Source: Nocardioides sp. Soil774 (GTDB lineage: Bacteria > Actinomycetota > Actinomycetes > Propionibacteriales > Nocardioidaceae). Taken from it: DNA of 64,000 bases. Shown here one piece after another: positions 18,220 through 31,125 of the stretch. Numbering within the stretch: the first letter of the stretch is position 1; each line of letters begins with the position of its first letter. The stretch is taken from the NCBI RefSeq assembly GCF_001428125.1, contig NZ_LMSM01000010.1:124001-188000 (forward strand), in the 5' to 3' direction. Under the pieces are notes generated by a model. It was not told the DNA's origin, did not search any database, and saw nothing but the letters and a program-made list of their open reading frames with translations. The translations under genes and the position numbers were made by a program.

Positions 18220-18576
18220 GTGGGCGACTCCGACCGCATCGAGCCGCCCGAGTCGGTCGAGCCCGTCTCGGCCGAGCCGGTCGGCCCCGACGACGCCCGC
18301 CGCTACCCCTCCACGATCGGGGGAGCCTTCTACCTGCTGGTCCTGGCGACCGTCGGCGCCGCGATGGTGCTGGTGGCCCTCGACGAGTGGCGCACCGGCA
18401 TCCGGCTGATGGGTGGGGCGCTGGTCTTCGCCGCCCTGGTGCGGCTGGCGCTGCGGGCCCGCGACGCCGGCATGCTCGCCGTACGCCACAAGGTGCTCGA
18501 CGCCCTCATCCTCGTCGCGCTCGGCGGCGCGCTGATCTTCCTCGCGGGCTCGATCCCCGACCAGCCCGGCTTCTGA
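18220..18576 (+). CDS. DUF3017 domain membrane protein
   Basis: This 118-residue protein has an acidic N-terminal segment (about 30 residues rich in Glu, Asp and Pro) and three hydrophobic helices at about residues 37-55, 63-80 and 93-110. Its position between folD and mdh is the usual actinobacterial location of DUF3017 proteins, which have no known function. The GTG start at 18220 sits one base after the folD stop, implying translational coupling. A strong hairpin follows. Confidence 0.75.
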   Translation: MGDSDRIEPPESVEPVSAEPVGPDDARRYPSTIGGAFYLLVLATVGAAMVLVALDEWRTGIRLMGGALVFAALVRLALRARDAGMLAVRHKVLDALILVALGGALIFLAGSIPDQPGF

Positions 18577-18580
18577 GACG

Positions 18581-18618
18581 ACGACGGCCGGGCCCCCGCT
18601 CGGGGTCCCGGCCGTCGT
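18581..18618. terminator. Bidirectional terminator between the DUF3017 gene and mdh
   Basis: ACGACGGCCGGG (18581-18592) pairs perfectly with CCCGGCCGTCGT (18607-18618), and CCCCG with CGGGG lies inside. It sits between two convergent genes and can work in both directions. Confidence 0.85.
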
Positions 18619-18629
18619 GCTCGCTCAGG

Positions 18630-19616
18630 TCAGATGAGGCCGAGCTCGGTGACGGCCTGGCGCTCGTCGGCCAGCTCGGCGGTGGAGGCGTCGATCCGCG
18701 CGCGCGAGAAGTCGTCGATCTCGAGGCCCTCGACGATCGACCAGTCGCCGCCCGAGGTGGTGACGGGGAAGGAGGAGATGAGCCCCTCCGGCACTCCGTA
18801 CTCGCCCTGCGACGCGACAGCCATCGAGACCCAGTCACCCTCAGCCGAGCCGAACAGCCAGTCGCGCGCGGCGTCGATCGTGGCCGACGCGGCGGAGGCC
18901 GCCGACGACGAGCCACGGGCGTCGATGATCGCGGCGCCGCGCTTGGCGACGGTCGGGATGAAGTCGTTCTCCAGCCAGGCCTGGTCGCCGACGAGCTCGG
19001 CGGCGTTGCGGCCGCCGACCTCGGCGTGGAAGAGGTCGGGGTACTGGGTCGCCGAGTGGTTGCCCCAGATCGTCATCTTCTTGATGTCGGTGACCGAGGC
19101 GCCCGTCTTCGCCGCGAGCTGCGAGATCGCGCGGTTGTGGTCGAGGCGGGTCAGCGCGGAGAAGCGCTCGCGCGGGATGTCGGGGGCGTTGCTCATCGCG
19201 ATGAGGGCGTTGGTGTTGGCCGGGTTGCCGGTGACACCGATGCGCACGTCGTCGGCCGCGACCGCGTTGAGGGCCTTGCCCTGGGCGGTGAAGATCGCGC
19301 CGTTGGCCGACAGGAGGTCGCCGCGCTCCATGCCCGGGCCGCGCGGGCGCGCGCCGACGAGGAGGGCGAGGTTGACGCCGTCGAAGATCTTCTCGGCGTC
19401 CGAGCCGATCTCGACGCCGGCGAGCTGCGGGAAGGCGCAGTCGTCGAGCTCCATCACGACGCCCTCGAGCGCCTTGAGGGCGGGCTCGATCTCGAGCAGC
19501 CGCAGCTCGATCGGGCGGTCCGCGGCGAGCGCGCCGCTGGCGAGGCGGAAGAGCAGGCTGTAGCCGATCTGGCCGGCGGCGCCGGTCACGGCCACCTTGA
19601 GAGGTTCGGAGGTCAC
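18630..19616 (-). CDS. mdh: Malate dehydrogenase
   Basis: This 328-residue NAD-dependent enzyme oxidises malate to oxaloacetate. It shows the glycine-rich [21 protein letters not shown], the [17 protein letters not shown] loop that closes over substrate, the [11 protein letters not shown] segment, the LTRLDHNRA region with the catalytic Asp, and the [10 protein letters not shown] motif with the catalytic His. The start is GTG at 19616 with GAGGAG about 7 bases upstream. No copy of the icd-type palindrome is visible in its leader. Confidence 0.95.
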   Translation of the reverse strand: MTSEPLKVAVTGAAGQIGYSLLFRLASGALAADRPIELRLLEIEPALKALEGVVMELDDCAFPQLAGVEIGSDAEKIFDGVNLALLVGARPRGPGMERGDLLSANGAIFTAQGKALNAVAADDVRIGVTGNPANTNALIAMSNAPDIPRERFSALTRLDHNRAISQLAAKTGASVTDIKKMTIWGNHSATQYPDLFHAEVGGRNAAELVGDQAWLENDFIPTVAKRGAAIIDARGSSSAASAASATIDAARDWLFGSAEGDWVSMAVASQGEYGVPEGLISSFPVTTSGGDWSIVEGLEIDDFSRARIDASTAELADERQAVTELGLI

Positions 19617-19715
19617 GGTCGTACTCCTCGTGGTGATGGTCTCGGTTGTCCCGCTGACGCTAGCAGCGCCGGATCGGGCGCCGTCCGCTGGTCTGCGGCT
19701 GGCATGCTGGCGCCC

Positions 19716-20420
19716 ATGCCCCGAGTCGTACGACGTCCGCGTGCGGTCGTGGCGGCGCTCGGCCTGGCCCTGGCCGCGACGGGTGCGCTGTCGGGCTGTG
19801 CCGGGATCGGCCAGCCGGCTCCCTACGACTCCCCGGGGATCAACGGCCTCGTCATCCCGACCCCCAGCCCCGCCCCGTCCGACTTCGTCGCCGGCGTCGA
19901 CAACCCGTGGTTCCCCCTCGAGCCCGGGAGCGCGGCGCGCTTCGACGTCACCGAGGACGACGGCGCCGACCTGGGGTGGATCGAGATGGCGGTGATCGAC
20001 CGCCCGACGGACATCGCGGGGCTGGCCGCGACCGGCGTCACCACGGCCAGCGACATCGACGGCGCGAAGGACATCACGACCCGCTACTACGCGCAGGACG
20101 CGGCCGGCAACGTGTGGGTCGTCGGCGCCGACGAGGGTGCGCGCGGCCAGGGCTCCTGGCGCGCCGGCGAGGGCGGCGCGCAGGCGGGCCTCGCCGTCCC
20201 GGCCCACCCGCGGCTCGGTGACGGCTGGCTGACGCGGTTGGTGCCGGGACTGCCCGAGGAGAGCACGCGGGTGGAGGACCAGTCGCGCGCGATGGTGCAG
20301 ACACGCACCCAGGACGAGGACGAGGCCGGCACCACCACTCGCCGCGTGTACGAGAAGGGTGTCGGCCTCGTCAGCGTCGAGGACCTCGACGCAGGCTGGA
20401 CGGCGGTGCTGGACCGGTAG
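19716..20420 (+). CDS. Predicted lipoprotein
   Basis: This 234-residue protein has a basic N-terminus (MPRVVRRPR), a hydrophobic core and a lipobox ALSGC with Cys28. A short Pro/Ser-rich linker leads to a beta-rich globular domain ([20 protein letters not shown]) with repeated short Asp-rich strands. I do not recognise a named family; the NPWFPL start is seen in some actinobacterial exported proteins of unknown role. CATGCT lies 7 bases before the ATG. The stop is one base away from that of the convergent aquaporin gene. Confidence 0.75.
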   Translation: MPRVVRRPRAVVAALGLALAATGALSGCAGIGQPAPYDSPGINGLVIPTPSPAPSDFVAGVDNPWFPLEPGSAARFDVTEDDGADLGWIEMAVIDRPTDIAGLAATGVTTASDIDGAKDITTRYYAQDAAGNVWVVGADEGARGQGSWRAGEGGAQAGLAVPAHPRLGDGWLTRLVPGLPEESTRVEDQSRAMVQTRTQDEDEAGTTTRRVYEKGVGLVSVEDLDAGWTAVLDR

Positions 20421-20421
20421 G

Positions 20422-21525
20422 TCAGTCGGGGCGGCGCACCTGCGTGCGGCCGTCGTCGTCACCGTCGGGGTTGCCCCAGTGGCCGGGGGCCCCGGGCTGC
20501 GGCTGCTGCGGCGCGCCCCACTGCCCCGGCTGGGCCGGCGGCTGCTCCTGCGGGGGCTGGTAGGGCTCGGGCTGGCCCCACTGGCCGGGTGCCGGCTGTG
20601 CGCCGTGGGGGACGGCGTAGGGGTCGGGCTGCGGCTGCTGCGGCTGCTGGTAGGGCTCGGGCTGGCCCCACTGCTGCTGCGGGGGAGCACCCCACGCGGC
20701 CCCGGGCTGGCCCCAGCCGCCCTGCTGGCCCTGGTTCCACTGTGCCTCGTAGCCGGCCGGGACGAACTGGCCGCGGCGACCGCCGCCGAAGTTGAGGCCG
20801 GAGCCGGCGACGGGCGTGGCGCCCTGGCCGAAGAGCAGCGGGTAGGTCAGGCCGGCGACGGCAGCGCCGACGAGCGGGGCCACCACGAAGACCCAGAGCT
20901 GGACGATCGCGTCGGTGCCGGCGAAGACGCCGACGCCGATGGAACGCGCGGGGTTGACCGAGGTGCCGGTGGCGCTCATCGAGGCGAAGTGGATCATCGC
21001 CAGCGACAGGCCGATCGCGAGCGGGCCCATGGCCACGTTGACCTCGTTGCGCTCGTCGGTGACCGCGAGGATCACCCACAGGAAGACCGCCGTCAGCAGC
21101 ATCTCGAGCAGCAGGGCCGCCCAGAGCGCGAAGGGCACGCCGGGGCTCTGGTCGCCGTAGAAGTTCTGCGCCATGTTGCCCTCGGCGCTGAAGCCGTCGA
21201 AGCCCTGGTTGAGCCCGAAGAGCGCAGCGCCGGCGAGGAGGCCGCCGAGCAGCTGCGCGGCCATGTAGATGCCGACCTGGTTCCACGGCAGCCGGCCACC
21301 GAGCACGGCGCCGAGGGTGACGGCCGGGTTGAAGTGCCCGCCGGAGATGCGACCCACGGCGTACGACATCACGACCACCGTGAGCCCGAACGTCAGCCCC
21401 GTCGTGACGTAGTCGCCACTCATGATCGCGGCGCCACAGCCGAAGAAGACGAGCACGAAGGTGCCGAGCGCCTCTGCGGTGAACTTCTGCCCCGTGGTCG
21501 GAGTGTCCTGGACGATGTCGCTCAC
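20422..21525 (-). CDS. Aquaporin Z-like channel with Gln/Pro-rich tail
   Basis: A 367-residue MIP-family channel. The first 245 or so residues hold six helices and both half-helices with NPA boxes, HFNPAVT and SVNPARS. The His and Arg of the aquaporin selectivity filter ([12 protein letters not shown] and the Arg in NPARS) are in place, which favours water over glycerol. Residues about 263-367 form a low-complexity cytoplasmic tail rich in Gln, Pro, Gly and Trp, with WGQPEPYQ occurring twice and several GQWG units. Typical AqpZ proteins stop near 230-250 residues. The start is GTG with GAGGGGG upstream. Confidence 0.88.
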   Translation of the reverse strand: MSDIVQDTPTTGQKFTAEALGTFVLVFFGCGAAIMSGDYVTTGLTFGLTVVVMSYAVGRISGGHFNPAVTLGAVLGGRLPWNQVGIYMAAQLLGGLLAGAALFGLNQGFDGFSAEGNMAQNFYGDQSPGVPFALWAALLLEMLLTAVFLWVILAVTDERNEVNVAMGPLAIGLSLAMIHFASMSATGTSVNPARSIGVGVFAGTDAIVQLWVFVVAPLVGAAVAGLTYPLLFGQGATPVAGSGLNFGGGRRGQFVPAGYEAQWNQGQQGGWGQPGAAWGAPPQQQWGQPEPYQQPQQPQPDPYAVPHGAQPAPGQWGQPEPYQPPQEQPPAQPGQWGAPQQPQPGAPGHWGNPDGDDDGRTQVRRPD

Positions 21526-21641
21526 GGCGAGCCCCCTCGAGAGTTCTGGTGACCGCGCCCCGCGGCGGTCGTGAGGACTCTAGCGTCGCGGTGGGTCGGG
21601 TGCGAGGGTGGGCGAGTCGCGGCGCGACCCCCCGTCAGGTA

Positions 21642-21655
21642 TCTTGACGTCAAGA
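21642..21655 (+). promoter_or_regulatory. Perfect palindrome TCTTGACGTCAAGA upstream of icd
   Basis: A perfect 14-bp inverted repeat lies 53 bases before the icd ATG and is a strong candidate operator. TamR, a MarR-family protein of Streptomyces coelicolor, is reported to control idh, mdh and aconitase. I do not recall its exact operator, so assignment to TamR is only a suggestion. Confidence 0.6.
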
Positions 21656-21708
21656 GTTATGCCGCCCGTTCGCTCATCCAGAACGATCACCAGGAGCTGT
21701 TGAGTCCC

Positions 21709-23919
<2,211 letters not shown>

Positions 23920-23939
23920 CGAGGGCGACCCGCGTCACA

Positions 23940-23977
23940 GGACGGGCCTGCGGGGAACAATGCCCGCAGGCCCGTCC
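23940..23977 (+). terminator. icd terminator
   Basis: A perfect 15-bp stem (23940-23954 with 23963-23977; arms begin GGACGGGCC and end GGCCCGTCC) around an 8-base loop, followed by TTG. It ends 12 bp before the next start codon. Confidence 0.9.
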
Positions 23978-23989
23978 TTGTCGGAGGTG

Positions 23990-25237
23990 ATGACCACGAC
24001 TGCGCCCGCCACCGACCCGACCGCCGACCCGACCGCGGGCGACCCCGACGCCGCCTCGGTGACGGCGCGCCACTTCGGCCTCGCCGTGCTCGCCCTGGCG
24101 ATGGGCGGCTTCGCCATCGGCACGACGGAGTTCGTCACGATGGGCCTGCTGCCGCAGATCTCCGCCGGGGTGGACGTCTCCATCCCCACCGGCGGCCACG
24201 TCATCTCGGCGTACGCCGTCGGGGTGGTCGTGGGTGCCCCCGTGCTGGCCTTCCTCGGTGCTCGACTGCCGCGCCGGGCGCTGCTCGTCGCGCTGATGGC
24301 GGCGTTCGCGGTCGGCAACGGCGTGAGCGCGCTGGCCGGCTCCTACGAGCAGCTGATGCTCGCCCGGTTCGCCGCCGGGCTGCCGCACGGTGCCTACTTC
24401 GGGGTCGCCTCGCTCGTCGCGGCCAGCATGGCGCGGCCCTCGCGCAAGGGGCGCGCGGTGTCGCAGGTGATGCTCGGGCTGTCGTTCGCCAACGTCCTCG
24501 GCGTACCCGCAGCCACGCTGCTGGGTCAGGAGCTCGGGTGGCGTGCGGCCTTCTGGTCCGCGGCCGGCCTGGCCGTCGTGACGCTCGCCCTCGTGGTGTG
24601 GTTCGTGCCCTCGGTGCAGGGCGACGCCGCGGCGAGCGGGCGCCGTGAGCTGGCGGCCTTCACGGTGCCGCAGGTCTGGCTGACGCTGCTGGCCGGGGCG
24701 GTCGGCTTCGGGGGCATGTTCGCCGTCTACTCCTACATCGCGCCCGTCGTCACCGACGTGGGCGGGCTGGGGGAGCGCTCGGTGGCGGTCTTCCTGCTCT
24801 CCTTCGGCCTCGGCATGGTGGCCGGGACCTGGCTGGCCGGCGTCATGGCGGACTGGTCGATCTTCCGGTCGCTGATCATCGGCGGCGTCGGCATGGCCGG
24901 CACGATGCTCGCCTTCTGGCTCGCCGCGCCCCACGGCTGGGCAGCGCTGCCGGTCGTCTTCCTCATCACCACGCTCGGCTCGGTGCTGGTCGTGAACCTG
25001 CAGCTGCGCCTGATGGACGTGGCGGGCGATGCGCAGACCCTGGGCGCGGCGATGAACCACGCCTCGCTCAACATTGCCAACGCGCTCGGCGCCTGGCTCG
25101 GCGGTGTGGTCATCGCCGCCGGCTGGGGGCTGCGTGCCCCGGCCCTCGTGGGCCTGGTGCTGTCGCTCGCCGGTGTGGCGATCCTGCTGGTGTCGGCACG
25201 CCTGCACGTGCGCCAGCGCGACGCGCAGCCCGCCTGA
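23990..25237 (+). CDS. MFS transporter, AraJ/drug-efflux type
   Basis: A 415-residue MFS protein with twelve predicted helices. The N-terminal helix carries the DHA1-type signature GFAIGTTEFVTMGLLP, and the later HGAYFGVASLVAA segment matches the AraJ/YdhP/chloramphenicol-exporter group, so export of a small hydrophobic compound is likely. The N-terminal 20 residues are Ala/Thr/Asp-rich and cytoplasmic. ATG at 23990 follows GGAGG by only two bases, so GTG at 23987 or a slightly different start is possible. The icd terminator is close upstream, so its transcript must start within a few bases of the hairpin or arise by read-through. Confidence 0.85.
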   Translation: MTTTAPATDPTADPTAGDPDAASVTARHFGLAVLALAMGGFAIGTTEFVTMGLLPQISAGVDVSIPTGGHVISAYAVGVVVGAPVLAFLGARLPRRALLVALMAAFAVGNGVSALAGSYEQLMLARFAAGLPHGAYFGVASLVAASMARPSRKGRAVSQVMLGLSFANVLGVPAATLLGQELGWRAAFWSAAGLAVVTLALVVWFVPSVQGDAAASGRRELAAFTVPQVWLTLLAGAVGFGGMFAVYSYIAPVVTDVGGLGERSVAVFLLSFGLGMVAGTWLAGVMADWSIFRSLIIGGVGMAGTMLAFWLAAPHGWAALPVVFLITTLGSVLVVNLQLRLMDVAGDAQTLGAAMNHASLNIANALGAWLGGVVIAAGWGLRAPALVGLVLSLAGVAILLVSARLHVRQRDAQPA

Positions 25238-25250
25238 CCCCGTCCGGGGT
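25237..25250 (+). terminator. Weak hairpin after the MFS gene
   Basis: ACCCC (25237-25241) and GGGGT (25246-25250) form a short stem with loop GTCC directly after the stop, followed by a pyrimidine run (CTGCTCTTCCC). Confidence 0.35.
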
Positions 25251-25334
25251 GACTGCTCTTCCCGTTCATGTTGCGTGGAGTTAACACGAACGGAACTCTT
25301 GCGTAGCCCGGGTTTGTAACGATCAAATCCATGA

Positions 25335-25352
25335 GGGTGGATCGAGCCACCC
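25335..25352 (+). promoter_or_regulatory. Leader hairpin before the 52-residue ORF
   Basis: GGGTGG (25335-25340) pairs with CCACCC (25347-25352) with loop ATCGAG. The hairpin lies about 11 bases before a strong ribosome-binding sequence (TGAGGGGGAG). It may set transcript stability or translation of the small gene. Confidence 0.4.
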
Positions 25353-25374
25353 GAAATCTTCCTGAGGGGGAGTC

Positions 25375-25533
25375 ATGGACGAGATGAAGATCGAGGCGGA
25401 GATGGAGCGCCGCCGCTACCTCGCCGACCGCAACGTGGGCGACGTGGTCAGCCTGCTGCAGCGGCGCCAGGAGCTGCGCGGGATCTACCCGGCTGCGGAC
25501 CTGGTCGCCGACAACGTGGGCTGGGTCGTCTGA
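25375..25533 (+). CDS. 52-residue soluble protein, unknown function
   Basis: This short ORF from ATG at 25375 to TGA at 25533 has the best ribosome-binding site of its neighbourhood (GAGGGGGAG, about 3-4 bases before ATG) and is followed by a strong terminator. Both features argue that it is a real gene. The product starts with a charged helix (MDEMKIEAEMERRRYLADRN), continues with VGDVVSLLQRRQELRG and ends in DNVGWVV. There is no signal peptide, membrane helix or Cys. It is not a family I recognise. The upstream region (25251-25374) is AT-richer than its surroundings and probably contains the promoter. Confidence 0.6.
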   Translation: MDEMKIEAEMERRRYLADRNVGDVVSLLQRRQELRGIYPAADLVADNVGWVV

Positions 25534-25552
25534 GCAGCTCGACCCGCACGCA

Positions 25553-25591
25553 CAGCGAGCCCCGCCGGAGTGGGTCCGGCGGGGCTCGCTG
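25553..25591. terminator. Strong bidirectional terminator
   Basis: A perfect 17-bp stem (25553-25569 with 25575-25591, arms CAGCGAGCC and GGCTCGCTG at the ends) with a 5-base loop, followed by CGTTC. It separates the small ORF from the convergent lipase gene. Confidence 0.9.
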
Positions 25592-25620
25592 CGTTCGTCG
25601 AGGCTCTGGCTGTCAGGGGC

Positions 25621-28131
<2,511 letters not shown>

Positions 28132-28140
28132 GGTCGTCAG

Positions 28141-28650
28141 GTGCCCACCATCGGAGTAGCCATCGCGATCCCCGAGCCCTGGGCGAGCGAGCTGCAGGAC
28201 TATCGCGCCTCGCTCGGCGACCCCACCGCGGCGCGGATCCCGACCCACATCACGCTGATCCCGCCCGCCGATCTCGACGAGTCCGCGCTCGAGGCGGTGG
28301 AGGACCACCTGTCCTCCGTCGCGGGGTCGATCCAGCCGTTCGACATCCACATGCGCGGCACCGGGACGTTCCGTCCGGTGTCGCCGGTGGTGTTCGTGAC
28401 GGTCGCGAAGGGCATCTCGGGGTGCGAGCAGCTCGCTGGCGCCGTACGCCGAGGCCCGCTCGAGGTCGACCTGCACTACCCCTACCACCCGCACGTGACC
28501 ATCGCGCACCACCTCGACGACGCCGCTCTCGACCGTGCCTTCGCCGAGCTCGCCGGCTTCGAGTGCCGGTTCACCGCCGAGGAGTTCAGCCTCTACGTCC
28601 ACGACGAGACCGCGGGCTGGCAGCCCACCCGCGACTTCGGGCTGGGCTGA
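28141..28650 (+). CDS. 2'-5' RNA ligase family (2H phosphoesterase) protein
   Basis: This 169-residue protein has the two HxT motifs of 2H phosphoesterases, PTHITLIPP at about residues 37-45 and HPHVTIAH at about 118-125. These surround a pseudo-symmetric active site acting on 2',3'-cyclic or 2'-5' RNA phosphates. The two motifs and the length fit the bacterial LigT/ThpR group. The GTG start lies 9 bp after the trpS stop. The YihY gene follows 2 bp after its stop, so the pair is co-transcribed. The physiological substrate is unknown. Confidence 0.85.
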   Translation: MPTIGVAIAIPEPWASELQDYRASLGDPTAARIPTHITLIPPADLDESALEAVEDHLSSVAGSIQPFDIHMRGTGTFRPVSPVVFVTVAKGISGCEQLAGAVRRGPLEVDLHYPYHPHVTIAHHLDDAALDRAFAELAGFECRFTAEEFSLYVHDETAGWQPTRDFGLG

Positions 28651-28652
28651 GC

Positions 28653-29714
28653 ATGTCCTTCGTCTCGGGCCTCAAGGATCGCGTCGAGCGCGTGCGCGCG
28701 CGACGGCCGTTCGTCGACCACGTCGTCCGCACCATCGAGCACTACGGCGCCGTCAACGGCAGCGCGCTCGCCGCGGCCGTCACCTACTTCGCGTTCCTGT
28801 CGTTCTTCCCGATCCTGGCCCTGGCGTTCGCCATCTTCGGCCAGGTGGCGAAGGTCTACTCCAAGGCGGAGACGACGCTCGTCGACGCGGCCAACTCGGT
28901 GCTCCCCGGTCTGGTGGGCGGCGACAGCGGGGTCTCGCTGGAGACGCTCCAGTCGGCGGCACCCGGCATCTTCAGCGTCGGGATCCTGCTGACCCTCTAC
29001 TCCGGACTCGGCTGGCTCTCAGGCATGCGCTCCGCGCTGATCGCGGTCTTCGAGGAGCCCGAGCGCGAGCAGCCGAACTTCGTCGTCGGCAAGGTGCGCG
29101 ACGTGCTCGCGCTGCTCGCCCTCGGGGCCATCCTCGTCACCAGCGTCGCCGTGTCGGGCGTGGCCACCAAGCTGCTGAGGCCGATCCTCGACGCGCTCCA
29201 GCTCGGGGTCGTCGCGGGCGTCCTGTTCTGGGCCCTGGCGCTCGTCCTCGGCCTGGCGGCCAACGCCCTGCTCTTCTTCGCCTTCTTCCGCCTCCTCGCG
29301 CAGCCGAACACCCCCAGCCGCTCGCTCTGGTCGGGCGCGGTGTTCGGGGCGATCGGCTTCGAGGTCCTCAAGCAGCTCTCGACCTACCTCCTCAAGGCGA
29401 CCGCCAGCTCCGACGCCTTCCAGGCCTTCGGCATCGCGCTCATCCTCGTCGTCTGGATCAACTACTTCTCCCGCGTCGTCGTGCTCGCCGCGGCCTGGGC
29501 GCAGACCTCTCCCGACGCCCGTGCCGCCCGCGCCGAGGCCGCGACCACCGACGCCATGCCCGAGGGCCCGCGGATCGACCTCGCGGCGGCAGCGGACGGC
29601 GTACGCGCGTCGGGCTCGCCCGCCTCGTCGCCTGCCTCCCCGCAGGCAGCCTTCGCGGCGGGGGCCGCGTCGATGCTCGGCCTGGTCGCGCTCGTACGCC
29701 GCCGCCGTTCCTGA
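28653..29714 (+). CDS. YihY/BrkB family membrane protein
   Basis: A 353-residue protein with about six hydrophobic helices between residues 35 and 280. It shows the family segments NGSALAAAVTYFAFLSFFPI near the N-terminus, GWLSGMRSALIAVFEEP, and LILVVWINYFSRVVVLAAAW near the end of the membrane part. A low-complexity Ala/Ser/Pro-rich region (about 290-335) is followed by a final hydrophobic patch and RRRRS. The family was once called ribonuclease BN by mistake and is now regarded as a membrane protein of uncertain, possibly transport-related, role. Confidence 0.88.
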   Translation: MSFVSGLKDRVERVRARRPFVDHVVRTIEHYGAVNGSALAAAVTYFAFLSFFPILALAFAIFGQVAKVYSKAETTLVDAANSVLPGLVGGDSGVSLETLQSAAPGIFSVGILLTLYSGLGWLSGMRSALIAVFEEPEREQPNFVVGKVRDVLALLALGAILVTSVAVSGVATKLLRPILDALQLGVVAGVLFWALALVLGLAANALLFFAFFRLLAQPNTPSRSLWSGAVFGAIGFEVLKQLSTYLLKATASSDAFQAFGIALILVVWINYFSRVVVLAAAWAQTSPDARAARAEAATTDAMPEGPRIDLAAAADGVRASGSPASSPASPQAAFAAGAASMLGLVALVRRRRS

Positions 29715-29737
29715 CGCTCGCCTCCTCGCGCCGCCCC

Positions 29738-29790
29738 GAGCGGTGCGTGAGGAGCATTCGGAGGTCCCGCTTCCCTCCTCAGCCACCGAT
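29738..29790. repeat. REP-like palindrome, copy A
   Basis: The left arm GAGCGGTGCGTGAGGAGC is intact; the right arm (about 29770-29790, CCTCCTCAGCCACC) is diverged. It is 84 bp from copy B. Confidence 0.7.
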
Positions 29791-29821
29791 GGTCCGGCGA
29801 GTCTGCGTGGACACGCCCGTC

Positions 29822-29875
29822 GGCGGTGAGTGAGGGGCATTCGTTCGGCACGGAATCCCCGCCACGCACCGCTCG
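29822..29875. repeat. REP-like palindrome, copy B
   Basis: The arms are GGCGGTGAGTGAGGGGCATT and the complementary GCCACGCACCGCTC, with a centre TTCGGCACGG. It lies 115 bp upstream of the predicted nuclease gene. Confidence 0.8.
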
Positions 29876-29989
29876 AAGGCGCGCAGCTCATGTGCCACTA
29901 ACCGCCCACACCTCCCTGCCACGGGGCGTTCTCCACAGGACTGCTGTACGGCGGTCGCGGCACGCGCAACAGCGAGGCGCAATGTCGAG

Positions 29990-30931
29990 ATGAAGACCGT
30001 GCCTGACCGCTTCCGCAACGGCCCGATCCACCGTCGAGCTGCGCTGGCCGGCGGGGTGACTCGTGATGTCCTCGAGGGGGTCCAGTTCCGACGACTGCAC
30101 GAAGCCGTGTACGTCCATCGCGATCACCACATGTCGTGGGCGGACCATGTCGAGGCAGCACTGTTGGCGCTGCCGGACACCGCGCGGACGACCGGCACGA
30201 CGCGGCTGCGCCAGCTCGGGTTCGAGGTGGGGAGCGGGTGGCCGTTGCACTTCGTGGTGGAGGGTGACCTGCACCTCGCGCTGCATGACGTGGTCCTCCA
30301 CCGCACCGTCAAGATGCCTCCGTGCGACGACGCGGGGGTGAGCCCCGAAGCAGCCTTCGTCGCGTTCTGTGCCGAATCGCGCCTGATGGACGCCATCAAG
30401 GTGGGCAGCTTGATGCTCAACAAGGAGGCGCTCGACCTGCACCTCCTCGACCAGATCCTGACCGAGGAGCAGTGGCGACGCGGCGTGGTCGAGACGTCGT
30501 ACGTCCTGCCCTTCCTCGACGGTGGGTGCAGATCGATGGCCGAGGCGGAGCTGTTGACGCTCTTCGTCTTCGCCGGCTTGCCGGCCCCCGACGTCAACGT
30601 CACGATCGAGCTGGCGCCCGGGGTCGAGCTGACGCCTGACTTCCGGTTCGTCCAGTACGAACAGGTCGTCGAGTACGAAGGCGGTCAGCACCAGGACGAC
30701 CGCGCACAGTACGTTGCCGACATCGACCGCTACGCGCTCTATCGCAGGCACGCAGTTCCCTACGAGCTGATCACCAAGGAGCGGATGCGCTCGCCGAAGG
30801 CCACCGTCCGGCTGGTGCACCAGGCCCTGGTCGCCCGTGGGTACGACGGTCCGCCGCCGGACTTCGGGGAGCAGTGGGACAGCCTGTTCCGACGCGTCGC
30901 CGACGTCGTACGCCTTCTGCGCGCCGCGTGA
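29990..30931 (+). CDS. Predicted nuclease with AbiEi-like N-terminal and DUF559/Vsr-like C-terminal domain
   Basis: This 313-residue protein has a likely winged-helix N-terminus: PIHRRAALAGGVTRDVLEGV, then FRRLHEAVYVHR, as in AbiEi-type antitoxin or start domains of actinobacterial proteins. Its C-terminus looks like a PD-(D/E)xK fold, with LTPDFRF, then QVVEYEGGQHQ, and ending in ELITKERM and VRLVHQAL. The D, ExE and Q/H residues suggest a metal-dependent nuclease core. No toxin partner gene is next to it. It lies alone between two pairs of palindromic repeats, and its TGA stop overlaps the start of copy C. It has no ribosome-binding site, and local GC is slightly below the surroundings. The role is unknown. 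Confidence 0.65.
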   Translation: MKTVPDRFRNGPIHRRAALAGGVTRDVLEGVQFRRLHEAVYVHRDHHMSWADHVEAALLALPDTARTTGTTRLRQLGFEVGSGWPLHFVVEGDLHLALHDVVLHRTVKMPPCDDAGVSPEAAFVAFCAESRLMDAIKVGSLMLNKEALDLHLLDQILTEEQWRRGVVETSYVLPFLDGGCRSMAEAELLTLFVFAGLPAPDVNVTIELAPGVELTPDFRFVQYEQVVEYEGGQHQDDRAQYVADIDRYALYRRHAVPYELITKERMRSPKATVRLVHQALVARGYDGPPPDFGEQWDSLFRRVADVVRLLRAA

Positions 30932-30982
30932 GCGGTGCGTGAGGGGGATCTGCCGGCGCGAATTGCCCCTCACGCACCGCTC
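30930..30982. repeat. REP-like palindrome, copy C
   Basis: The most symmetrical copy: GAGCGGTGCGTGAGGGG at the left and CCCCTCACGCACCGCTC at the right, a perfect 17-bp inverted repeat around about 19 bases. It overlaps the nuclease stop codon. Confidence 0.85.
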
Positions 30983-31012
30983 GCGGGCGCGTCGTACGAA
31001 GACACCCGGGGT

Positions 31013-31066
31013 GGCGGTGCGTGAGGCGGATTCGGCGGTCTCGAAATCCTCCTCACGCACCGCTCC
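31013..31066. repeat. REP-like palindrome, copy D
   Basis: The arms are GGCGGTGCGTGAGG and CCTCACGCACCGCTCC around an AT-richer centre. It begins 83 bp after copy C, the same spacing as A to B. Confidence 0.85.
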
Positions 31067-31078
31067 AAGGAAGCAGGG

Positions 31079-31118
31079 ACGACGAAGGGCCGGGGGAGAC
31101 CCCCCGGCCCTTCGTCGT
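31079..31118 (-). terminator. sdhCAB terminator
   Basis: A stem of about 17 bp (31079-31095 with 31102-31118; ends ACGACGAAGG and CCTTCGTCGT) with a short loop, 8 bp beyond the sdhB stop on the minus strand. Confidence 0.9.
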
Positions 31119-31125
31119 ACGCCGC

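Noticed and set aside
29990..30931. AbiEi/AbiEii toxin-antitoxin pair
   Set aside because: Only the AbiEi-like start domain is present; no AbiEii-type nucleotidyltransferase gene is adjacent, so a toxin-antitoxin call is not supported.
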